A DNA stretch of 8,236 bases, taken from contig CAMDMN010000084.1 of assembly GCA_945901965.1 (NCBI GenBank), forward strand, positions 1 to 8,236. Direction: 5' to 3'. Below the pieces are notes generated by a model. The model worked only from the letters and a program-made list of their open reading frames with translations. It was not told the origin of the DNA and searched no databases. Within the stretch, counting starts at the first letter, position 1. Every line of letters begins with the position of its first letter. This document shows, one piece after another, positions 1-6,237 of the stretch. The stretch comes from Legionella genomosp. 1. Its GTDB lineage: Bacteria > Pseudomonadota > Gammaproteobacteria > Legionellales > Legionellaceae. Both the position numbers and the translations under genes were made by a program.

Positions 1-2368
1 CAAGATGAGCGATGAAGTAATCTAGTGTCAACGGAATTTGTACAGAAGATGTTCGTCTTAAATGAAATAATTCGCGTGCTTCTAAAGTTTGATGGGTAAT
101 TTGTAATGCTGCGATAGCTGCTTTCTCTGGCTGTTTTAATCCAATAAATTTGGAATATGGATCTGTGTTATCGGCAAAATTAGCGGGTATAAGTTGCGTT
201 TCATTATCAGGGCGCGAGGGTGTAATATCGTAGTATGCTCGATAAACATCTCGTTTCAAGGCAAAATAAGTTGGTGTTTCAACTACTCCATATTTACTCT
301 TTTGAAGGCTTTTAGAATGTAGTAATTCTGTGATTGATTTTGAAAATGTAGATGCTATATCTAAATAATCTGCACCTGCATATGGTAACTTGATTTCAAT
401 TCCGACACGTTCTTGCCCTTTATTTAAATCTGATAATCTATTGGTGTGAAACCCATATAAAATTTCCATTTCAGCTTGAAGATTAAATTTATCAATTAAC
501 GGTTTAAATTTACTATCAAGCTTTAACTCTTCAAAATTAGATATAAAGTAATACAATGATGTCACTTGACATTTTCTTATAACGTCATGAAGTGGTGTGC
601 TAGTCTTATATTTATCTCTATATAAATCTTCTAATTTTCCTTTAAGAGAAGGAAAACCATCAATTATCCCTTGATAATAAAGATATAAATTACGATCACG
701 AACACAAAATCTTTCAGAATCTTTATATAACCATTTAAGTTCCTTAAATCTACTGTCTAAACTGGGATCATCAGTAGCTAAATAAGCCGCATGAGGGCTG
801 CCAGGAGCAATGCCATGAACCATACCAGTAATAAATCTATTGTATGAGCGCTCATTGCTGCCTAATTTATATGTTGCATTAACATGACTCGTAACCGCAA
901 AAATACTAAATTTTACCGTGTACATTCTTGGAAGTACTACTTCAGGTCCTATAAGTAAATCACAATTTTTAAAATATAGATCCTGAAGTGCATTCATAGA
1001 TTTATAAAATACCATCAAATCTTCTTCAGTCTTAATCCCTTTGTAAAAAGGCTCCAACTCAGATCCTATATCTTTAGGAGGCTTAGGCAATGGCATATTA
1101 ATAAAAAAATTCTCTAATTGCTCAAATAGCGCCATATGTTGGCCAGTGGCTGATAATCTTTTACAACGTTGAAGCAGTGTTTCCATTTCGGTAAGTAAAC
1201 TTTCATTTCCCTTAACTATAATAATTGGCTCTATATTATCTTGCAGAAAATCAGTTAATCTGCCGATTACTGGTTTAAGTGGTACGGCTAAATTTACAGA
1301 AAAATTAGTTGTTATTGTTGGTGCCAACGTTGTCCTTGCAGCAGCGGTTTGTTGCTTAACTGCTCTTAACAGAGATAAATATCCTAATAATTTTGCGGTT
1401 TCTTTCCTCTTTTCTTCAAGATTAAATAAATCTTCTGCTTCATGAGTAGAAGATTTTAAATTTAAAATACGAAGTTGATGGCGGATTGCTTTTTGAATTT
1501 GACTTTGATATTTGGTTTCATCAAGTCGAGGAGTAGAAGCATTAGATTGTAATAGGCTAATATATTCATCTAAAGAATGTGCTTTAAAACGATAAATAAA
1601 TTTTCTATAGTTATCAAGCGAGCTAAATCGTGCCTTTAACATCTCATGTAAAGAGTGCTGAGAACACGTTCCTGATTGTTGTCCTGCTGTATACCATTTA
1701 TCTTCTGCGACTTCTGACGGTATAATTTCCCCTTTTAAATAACTTAATTTTGCTAATACCGTTTCATATAAATATTTAGCAGTTATTTTAGATTTTTTAT
1801 GAACTCTTGGAATTTGTAGGGTAAGCAATTCATTCATAAATGGCATAAAATGCTTTGAATTAAGACTATCAATTGGAATTTTATAAGTTAACGTTGGGCT
1901 AAATAATTCTTTTTCTTTATCAGAACGTTTTGCATGATATTGAAGACCTGAGCCTGAATTATGAATAGTAAATAAAATCGAGCCATCACTATCTTTTTTA
2001 AGTTCATAAATAATGGCATGCCCACCATTAGGTGCAATCCAACCACCTGGTAGCAATAAATATTCGCCTGCTCGTAAAGCTAAAACTTTTTCTTTAATAT
2101 CAGATAATGCTGATTGTAATGTACGTCTGCCATCACTACGTACTTCGTTTATTATATTTTCATAATCAGTTAATTGGGAGCTTGCGTATAATAATTGTCT
2201 TATATCATCTGTAATTTCACCGCCATTTTGCTCATAGATTTGCATGTATTGATTTAGGTAACCAATGGTATTCGCAAACCGATTCCCCTGAAGGTCAAAG
2301 CTTCCAGCCAAAAATGGATCCGTATTTATGTGTGCAAATAGGCTCTCATCAATTTTTATTTTAGGCAA
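1..2368 (-). CDS. large effector-like protein with putative permuted cysteine-protease motif (C-terminus beyond window)
   Basis: One uninterrupted reading frame of 789 codons leaves the window at its left edge, so the C-terminus is not seen. The start chosen is TTG at 2368: an in-frame TGA lies two codons upstream, the next in-frame ATG is codon 42, and GGGGA stands 6 nt before the TTG. I do not recognise a named family with certainty. No signal peptide or membrane segment is evident; the protein looks soluble, partly helical and charged. Residues 100-145 hold GEYLLLPGGW, then GGHAIIYEL (H117), then IHNSGSGLQYH (N137, H145). Residues 230-240 hold QQSGTCSQHSL (C235), followed by a charged helical stretch. 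The order His-Asn-Cys with a Gln just before the Cys is what a circularly permuted papain-like protease would show; this is inference. Residues 300-789 show no motif I can name. The gene is visibly more AT-rich than nnr next to it. A secreted effector of an intracellular bacterium is plausible but unproven. Confidence 0.85.
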   Translation of the reverse strand, partial: MPKIKIDESLFAHINTDPFLAGSFDLQGNRFANTIGYLNQYMQIYEQNGGEITDDIRQLLYASSQLTDYENIINEVRSDGRRTLQSALSDIKEKVLALRAGEYLLLPGGWIAPNGGHAIIYELKKDSDGSILFTIHNSGSGLQYHAKRSDKEKELFSPTLTYKIPIDSLNSKHFMPFMNELLTLQIPRVHKKSKITAKYLYETVLAKLSYLKGEIIPSEVAEDKWYTAGQQSGTCSQHSLHEMLKARFSSLDNYRKFIYRFKAHSLDEYISLLQSNASTPRLDETKYQSQIQKAIRHQLRILNLKSSTHEAEDLFNLEEKRKETAKLLGYLSLLRAVKQQTAAARTTLAPTITTNFSVNLAVPLKPVIGRLTDFLQDNIEPIIIVKGNESLLTEMETLLQRCKRLSATGQHMALFEQLENFFINMPLPKPPKDIGSELEPFYKGIKTEEDLMVFYKSMNALQDLYFKNCDLLIGPEVVLPRMYTVKFSIFAVTSHVNATYKLGSNERSYNRFITGMVHGIAPGSPHAAYLATDDPSLDSRFKELKWLYKDSERFCVRDRNLYLYYQGIIDGFPSLKGKLEDLYRDKYKTSTPLHDVIRKCQVTSLYYFISNFEELKLDSKFKPLIDKFNLQAEMEILYGFHTNRLSDLNKGQERVGIEIKLPYAGADYLDIASTFSKSITELLHSKSLQKSKYGVVETPTYFALKRDVYRAYYDITPSRPDNETQLIPANFADNTDPYSKFIGLKQPEKAAIAALQITHQTLEARELFHLRRTSSVQIPLTLDYFIAHL

Positions 2369-2374
2369 TTTTCA

Positions 2375-2379
2375 TCCCC
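2375..2379 (-). promoter_or_regulatory. ribosome binding site deciding the TTG start of the left-end gene
   Basis: GGGGA is followed by 6 nt and then TTG at 2368. An ATG at 2375-2373 abuts the same purines and opens only ATG-AAA-ATT-GCC-TAA, in a different frame from the long gene. It has no Shine-Dalgarno sequence at a workable distance. The spacing therefore favours the TTG. Confidence 0.5.
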
Positions 2380-2389
2380 AATATTAGAT

Positions 2390-2405
2390 TTAGATAATGA
2401 TCTAA
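2390..2405. promoter_or_regulatory. possible operator dyad overlapping the transcription start region
   Basis: TTAGAT-AATG-ATCTAA is a perfect dyad with 6-bp arms. It lies directly between the candidate -10 box and the TTG start, sharing one base with the -10. A repressor or activator site is possible. It does not match the Legionella PmrA box as I know it. Short AT-rich dyads arise easily by chance. Confidence 0.25.
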
Positions 2406-2410
2406 TTATA
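2405..2410 (-). promoter_or_regulatory. candidate -10 box upstream of the left-end gene
   Basis: A perfect TATAAT on the minus strand ends 36 nt before the TTG start, which would give a leader of roughly 30 nt. No good -35 hexamer is found at 16-18 nt; TTGTCA lies only 9 nt upstream. This is either a promoter depending on an activator or a chance match in AT-rich DNA. It would let the left-end gene be transcribed independently of nnr. Confidence 0.35.
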
Positions 2411-2475
2411 GGACATTTTTGACAAAATTTAGGGGGGATGAATTTGATTACTAAGAAGTAGCCTGATTAGTAGAT

Positions 2476-2540
2476 GTAGCTAGGTTGATTGCAACCAGGA
2501 TACATTAGGTTGAAATCCTGGTTGCGAGCAACCAGACTAC
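2476..2540. repeat. tandem GGTTG-N4-CAACC hairpins (intergenic palindromic repeat)
   Basis: Two similar hairpins stand in a row. The first has stem GGTTG (2483-2487) with CAACC (2492-2496) and loop ATTG. The second has stem CTGGTTG (2518-2524) with CAACCAG (2529-2535) and loop CGAG. They also pair with each other: GCAACCAGGAT (2491-2501) is the exact reverse complement of ATCCTGGTTGC (2515-2525). This looks like a pair of dispersed palindromic repeat units placed just downstream of the nnr stop. On the minus strand no U-run follows, so it is not a typical intrinsic terminator for nnr. On the plus strand a T7 run (2544-2550) follows 8 nt after the second stem, but no plus-strand gene lies there. 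Confidence 0.6.
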
Positions 2541-2554
2541 TGCTTTTTTTAAGT

Positions 2555-4039
2555 TTATATACATTTATTAATTTGTTGCCTTAAATAAGGCATAAGATCG
2601 CTTGCCATCAAGCCTCTCTCGCCTTGTTTAGCCACAGCCTCATCCGCAGCTTTTGCATGCAGCCATACTCCTAATTTAGCTGCATCAGCAAGAATCACGC
2701 CTTGTGCAAGTAGTCCCGCTATTACTCCACTTAAAACATCACCCATTCCAGCACTAGCCATCCCAGGGTTACCTCTTGCACAAATATATGATTCACGCTC
2801 TCCAGTATTTACAATAGTACCAACACCTTTTAAGACAACTGAACCACCATAGAGTTGCTGGATTAATTTTGCAGATTTACATCTATCAGCTTGAATATCA
2901 GCAGTTTTGCAATTAAGAAGACTTGCAGCCTCACCGGGATGCGGAGTTAATACCCAATTGTCATCATGTTGAGGATTATTTGCCAACATTCGCAATGCAG
3001 AAGCATCAATAACTAAAGGTAATTGCGCAGATATAGCTGCAGAAAACAGCAATTCTGCCCATTCAGATTCGCCAAGACCTGGTCCTATCACACAAACTGT
3101 CGCCTTTGCCAATAAAGGCAATAAATCATTAAGATCATTAACCGCATAAATCATAGCTTCAGGAAAAGATGGTAAGATCTTACCTGCATGTTCTGCTAAA
3201 GTAGCAATTGACACCATGCCAGCGCCTATACGCATTGCAGCAAGTGCTGCTAGATAAGCCGCTCCCGGCATTCCAGGTCCACCACCTATTATTAACACAT
3301 GTCCATAATTACCTTTATGAGAATTTTGCCGACGTGGCGGGATTAATCCATATAATAATTGATCATCTAAAAGAAATGCAGCTGGATTAATTGTAGACAA
3401 GCTTGATTCTAGTTGTAAATTATTACAAACTATTTTGCCACAGTGATCAGGTCCATCTAAAGTATATAAACCTGGCTTTGCTGCAATAAAAGTTATAGTT
3501 ACCGCCGCATTAACACATGCCCCCAATACTCTACCTGTATCTGCATCTAATCCTGAAGGAATATCAAGCGCTAAAACTGGCAAGCCACTATCATTGATAA
3601 AGTGAATAGCATGAGCTATCTGACCATGAGCATTGCCATTAATACCTATCCCAAGCAAAGCATCAACAATTAATTCTAGATCACCATCAATATGGTCATC
3701 AAAGTTTTGGCAATGAACTCCTGCATCAATAGCAGCGAGAGCCGCAACTTTTGCGCAAGTTGGTAATTCATCTATTGGTTTAAACTGATAAATAACTACT
3801 GAGAAACCTTCAAGATATGCAAGTCTTGCGAGAATATAGCCATCTCCTGCATTATTCCCACCACCACAGAAAACAGCTATTGCAGTAACATCAGGATACA
3901 ATTCCTTTAAAGTATTAAAGGCCGCAATGCCAGCTGATAGCATTAAATCATCGTCAGAGATGTTTAAATCTTCTTTAGCTTTTCGCTCGCATTGACGTAT
4001 ATCTTGGGTTAGATAAAGTCCTTTTTTTATCTTGCTCAT
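2555..4039 (-). CDS. nnr: bifunctional NAD(P)H-hydrate epimerase / ADP-dependent dehydratase
   Basis: Cytosolic metabolite-repair enzyme. The N-terminal YjeF/NnrE domain (about residues 1-215) interconverts R- and S-NAD(P)HX. The C-terminal ribokinase-like NnrD domain (about 225-494) dehydrates S-NAD(P)HX back to NAD(P)H using ADP. Epimerase marks are GGGNNAGDGY (59-68), DALLGIG (126-132) and DIPSGLDADTG (159-169). Dehydratase marks are GNYGHVLIIGGG (243-254), GPGLGE (319-324), TPHPGE (365-370), VVLKG (401-405) and NPGMASAGMGD (424-434), whose final Asp is the expected catalytic base. The 494-residue length is that of the fused E. coli-type enzyme (YjeF). The usual DADAL element reads DASAL (345-349), a small departure. 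ATG at 4039 has AGGGAT 8 nt upstream. It follows sspB after a 170-nt gap filled by a palindrome; no clear promoter of its own was found, so read-through from sspAB is possible. Confidence 0.96.
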   Translation of the reverse strand: MSKIKKGLYLTQDIRQCERKAKEDLNISDDDLMLSAGIAAFNTLKELYPDVTAIAVFCGGGNNAGDGYILARLAYLEGFSVVIYQFKPIDELPTCAKVAALAAIDAGVHCQNFDDHIDGDLELIVDALLGIGINGNAHGQIAHAIHFINDSGLPVLALDIPSGLDADTGRVLGACVNAAVTITFIAAKPGLYTLDGPDHCGKIVCNNLQLESSLSTINPAAFLLDDQLLYGLIPPRRQNSHKGNYGHVLIIGGGPGMPGAAYLAALAAMRIGAGMVSIATLAEHAGKILPSFPEAMIYAVNDLNDLLPLLAKATVCVIGPGLGESEWAELLFSAAISAQLPLVIDASALRMLANNPQHDDNWVLTPHPGEAASLLNCKTADIQADRCKSAKLIQQLYGGSVVLKGVGTIVNTGERESYICARGNPGMASAGMGDVLSGVIAGLLAQGVILADAAKLGVWLHAKAADEAVAKQGERGLMASDLMPYLRQQINKCI

Positions 4040-4072
4040 GACTATTCATCCCTATTTAGCCTCAAAAGAAGT

Positions 4073-4156
4073 ACGTCATGTCGAGCATGGCGAGACATCT
4101 CCTAATAGTGGCACGTTGCCAGTTTTGGAGATCCCTCACTGCGTTCGGGATGACGT
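4073..4156. repeat. intergenic palindromic repeat, copy 1 (imperfect)
   Basis: Left arm 4073-4102 and right arm 4127-4156 are inverted copies matching at 21 of 30 positions, with a 24-nt loop. The right arm (GGAGATCCCTCACTGCGTTC and following) matches the right arm of the copy at 5357-5491 at 29 of 30 positions, so both belong to one dispersed family. The left arm has drifted. It fills the sspB-nnr gap and would fold in a read-through transcript. No U-run follows it. Confidence 0.8.
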
Positions 4157-4209
4157 GTGTCTTTTCCATGCCAGCCCCGAAATAACAGGATTAAACTACC
4201 AAAGCTAGC

Positions 4210-4641
4210 TTACTCTTTTTCAGGCGTTGTCTTTACTAACTTCAATGCAGGCTTTTTACGCCCTTGATTCTCTGATATCGATATTGATGGATTAGATCTA
4301 GCAGGCGGAGCCGAAGGAGGATCATATTCCTCTCCAAACTCCATTCCCCTGCCATTTTCTTTAGTATAAATAGCAAGAACTGCTTCAGGAGTAAGAAAAA
4401 TTTGAGTAGCCAAACCTGAAAACCTTGCAGTAAACACAATCCTATCATTTTCTATATGCAATCCACGACATGCTTTCGGTGAAATATTCAACACAATGCG
4501 ACCATCATTTACAAATTCTTGCGGGACTTCTACGCCTGGATATAAAGCATCGACTAAAAGATAAGGAGTAAAATCATTATCAACAATCCAATCATAAAGC
4601 GCACGAATAAAATATGGTTTATTTGAGGTCATAGTTGTCAT
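4210..4641 (-). CDS. sspB: ClpXP protease specificity-enhancing factor SspB
   Basis: Cytosolic adaptor that tethers ssrA-tagged (tmRNA-rescued) proteins and other substrates to ClpXP. The 143 residues show the family plan: a folded substrate-binding domain (about 7-105; KPYFIRALYDW, PGVEVP, DGRIVLNISPKA, FSARF-like TARFSG, AVLAIYTKENG), then a Pro/Ser-rich flexible linker (about 106-127), then a ClpX-binding tail KKPALKLVK (129-137), the counterpart of the E. coli C-terminal RPALRVVK. Here six more residues (TTPEKE) follow the tail, whereas E. coli SspB ends at it. The ATG shares its first base with the sspA stop (TAATG), and AAGGG lies 7 nt upstream inside sspA, so translation is probably coupled. 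A second in-frame ATG at codon 4 is an alternative start. Confidence 0.97.
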   Translation of the reverse strand: MTTMTSNKPYFIRALYDWIVDNDFTPYLLVDALYPGVEVPQEFVNDGRIVLNISPKACRGLHIENDRIVFTARFSGLATQIFLTPEAVLAIYTKENGRGMEFGEEYDPPSAPPARSNPSISISENQGRKKPALKLVKTTPEKE

Positions 4642-5261
4642 TATGCTGCCCTTAGCTGCCTCTCAACATCGGTTAAACTTTGCTGGAATGATTCTCGTTT
4701 AAATAAACGTTGCATATATGCCATAATTGCCATATTTCCATCAGGAATTTCCACCCCTAACTTAGGTAAACGCCATAATAATGGAGCCAATGCACAATCC
4801 AATAAAGAAAATTCATCGCTTAAAAAATAAGCCTTATCTGCAAATACTGGCTCAAGACTCGTTAAACTTTCAAGCAATTGTGCTCTTGCTGATTCAAGTT
4901 CATCACCTGCTTCAATCTTATGCATAAGCGAATACCAATCTTTCTCAATGCGATGCATCATTTTGCGAGTTTCAGCCCGTGCTACAGGATAAACCGGCAA
5001 TAATGGTGGATGGGGGAATCTCTCATCCAAATATTCCATAATAATTCTTGATTCATACAATATTAAATCACGATCTATTAACGTAGGTACGGTTCCATAA
5101 GGATTTAAAGCTAATAAATCATTAGCTACCCCTTCGTTTTTTGTAAACATAATTTCTACATTTACACCTTTTTCAGCTAATACAATTCTCACTTGGTGAC
5201 TATATATATCATCACTATCAGAATACAACGACATGATCGTCCGCTTTGCAACAATGGCCAT
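4641..5261 (-). CDS. sspA: stringent starvation protein A (RNA polymerase-associated, GST-fold)
   Basis: SspA binds RNA polymerase and adjusts transcription under starvation and stress; homologues include Francisella MglA. The 206 residues comprise an N-terminal thioredoxin-like GST domain (about 7-85; YSHQVRIVLAEKGV, NPYGTVPTLIDR, LYESRIIMEYLDERFP) and a helical C-terminal domain (about 90-200; VYPVARAETRKMMHRIEKDWY, YFLSDEFSLLDCALAPLLWR). The conserved surface Pro-His-Pro of the family is present in ERFPHPPLLPVYP (83-85). The fold is GST-like, but the family is not known for glutathione transfer. I place the start at ATG 5261: GAGGAG (5268-5273) is 6 nt upstream, and this matches the E. coli N-terminus; a TTG immediately before it would add one residue. 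It lies downstream of petABC, as in many gammaproteobacteria, and overlaps sspB by one base. Confidence 0.97.
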   Translation of the reverse strand: MAIVAKRTIMSLYSDSDDIYSHQVRIVLAEKGVNVEIMFTKNEGVANDLLALNPYGTVPTLIDRDLILYESRIIMEYLDERFPHPPLLPVYPVARAETRKMMHRIEKDWYSLMHKIEAGDELESARAQLLESLTSLEPVFADKAYFLSDEFSLLDCALAPLLWRLPKLGVEIPDGNMAIMAYMQRLFKRESFQQSLTDVERQLRAA

Positions 5262-5301
5262 CAAAAACTCCTCGTCATCCGTTTATTTATCGAAGGTCAG
5301 T

Positions 5302-5310
5302 ATTTTACCA
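5302..5310 (-). promoter_or_regulatory. candidate extended -10 promoter of sspAB
   Basis: TGG-TAAAAT on the minus strand is an extended -10 element (TGn plus 5 of 6 matches to TATAAT). It ends about 40 nt before the sspA ATG. No convincing -35 hexamer is present at 16-18 nt, which extended -10 promoters can tolerate. It would let sspAB be expressed apart from petABC, from which it is separated by a large palindrome. Confidence 0.45.
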
Positions 5311-5330
5311 CAGATCCGCCTAAGTTACGA

Positions 5331-5350
5331 AAATTCTCTTAAATTCTCTT
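5331..5350. repeat. 10-bp perfect tandem duplication upstream of sspA
   Basis: AAATTCTCTT occurs twice in immediate succession (plus-strand reading). The pair starts about 21 nt upstream of the candidate extended -10 of sspAB, so it could act as an AT-rich UP-like element or a paired regulator site. It may also be a neutral duplication. Confidence 0.6.
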
Positions 5351-5356
5351 AATTTG

Positions 5357-5491
5357 TAGTAGATTAAATTTTAAATGCACGTCATTCCGAACGCAGTGAG
5401 GAATCTCCAGCAGAAGCAATTAGCGTGTCTCAGGAGATCCCTCACTGTGTTCGGGATGACGTGCATCGATCATTTAAAATTTAATCTACTA
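5357..5491. repeat. 135-bp nested palindrome, copy 2 of the intergenic repeat family
   Basis: The outer arms 5357-5377 and 5471-5491 are exact reverse complements over 21 bp. The inner arms 5375-5408 and 5433-5466 match at 31 of 34 positions and carry the family core (CGTCATTCCGAACGCAGTGA on the left). The loop is 24 nt. The right side holds a few extra bases (CGAT between two CAT triplets). The element ends 5 bp before the petC stop codon and lies between petC and the sspA promoter. It carries no reading frame of note. It could form a very strong RNA hairpin at the petC 3' end, protecting or ending the mRNA, or be a MITE-like insertion. No target-site duplication was identified. Confidence 0.9.
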
Positions 5492-5496
5492 TAGTA

Positions 5497-6237
5497 TTAA
5501 TTAATATCTTTCCAGTATGATTTTTTCAATTGATAAGCAACTATTAAAAATATCAATAAATATAATAAAATCAAAGCTCCTATAGATTTCCTGGTATTCT
5601 TTTCAGGCTCCGAAACATAAGTTAAAAAAGTTACTAAGTCTATAATTGTACTATCAAATTGCTGCTCACTCATCTTTCCATTTTCAATTATAACAAATTG
5701 CGATAAAGAATGATCAGAGCCATTATTATCTTGTTCCAAAATAACAACACCTTCTAAAGGGGCTAAGACATTAGGCATGGCAACGTCAGGCACTAATAAA
5801 TTATTAGCACCAAATGGTCTTTGTTTATCAACATAAAAACTTTTTAAATAAGTATAAATCCAATCAGGGCCATGTTCTCTTGCTGATAAAGATAAATCCG
5901 GTGGCACTCGACCAAACCACTCACGCGCATCATCTGGTGGCATAGAATTTTCAATTGGATCGAATATTTTAGCCCTTGTAAATATAAGATTACTACTAAG
6001 TAAAGGAGTATCAATTTCACCTGTAAATGTTGTCAATCCCAGATCACTTGCCATACGATTATAACGCATATACTTTAAAGAATGACAGCCCGAACAATAA
6101 TTCATAAATATTCTAGCACCACGTTGTAATTTTTCTGTATCGTTAAGATCAATATCAACTGATAATAATTGTGGCGAGGCTATTGCCACACCTAAATGAT
6201 AAAATAACATAAGAATATATAATAAAATTCTCTTCAT
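5497..6237 (-). CDS. petC: cytochrome c1 subunit of the cytochrome bc1 complex
   Basis: Membrane-anchored c-type cytochrome that takes electrons from the Rieske protein and passes them to soluble or membrane cytochrome c. Residues 1-20 form a Sec signal peptide (hydrophobic core, likely cleavage AIA-SPQ). The haem c attachment site is C48-SG-C51-H52 in NYCSGCHSLKYMRYNR. PPDLSL (112-117) and the probable axial methionine M154 in DVAMPNVL follow the family pattern. Residues 217-236 form the C-terminal membrane anchor, ending with basic residues in the cytoplasm. The 246-residue length is normal. Its ATG overlaps the petB stop (ATGA) and its own Shine-Dalgarno is weak (GAGA), so translation is probably coupled to petB. 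The gene ends 5 bp short of a large palindrome. Confidence 0.97.
   Translation of the reverse strand: MKRILLYILMLFYHLGVAIASPQLLSVDIDLNDTEKLQRGARIFMNYCSGCHSLKYMRYNRMASDLGLTTFTGEIDTPLLSSNLIFTRAKIFDPIENSMPPDDAREWFGRVPPDLSLSAREHGPDWIYTYLKSFYVDKQRPFGANNLLVPDVAMPNVLAPLEGVVILEQDNNGSDHSLSQFVIIENGKMSEQQFDSTIIDLVTFLTYVSEPEKNTRKSIGALILLYLLIFLIVAYQLKKSYWKDIN

Noticed and set aside
2361..2375. Four-codon leader peptide ATG-AAA-ATT-GCC-TAA as a regulatory upstream ORF
   Set aside because: It has no Shine-Dalgarno sequence at a usable distance and no codon bias pointing to attenuation; it is better treated as part of the start-site question.
2518..2550. Intrinsic terminator on the plus strand (CTGGTTG hairpin then T7)
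   Set aside because: The T-run begins 8 nt after the stem, too far for a standard terminator, and no plus-strand gene precedes it.
3208..3390. 60-codon plus-strand open frame
   Set aside because: It lies antisense inside the well-supported nnr gene, has no recognisable motif, and has no separate support.
4242..4448. 68-codon minus-strand frame inside sspB
   Set aside because: It is an out-of-frame shadow of sspB; its Leu-rich composition comes from the shifted reading of the AT-rich gene.
5262..5264. TTG at 5264 as the sspA start
   Set aside because: The ATG immediately following has the better spaced GAGGAG and matches the E. coli SspA N-terminus.
5357..5491. CRISPR or tRNA-like element in the large palindrome
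   Set aside because: There is a single inverted repeat with no direct-repeat/spacer array and no cloverleaf; it belongs to a palindromic family present elsewhere in the window.
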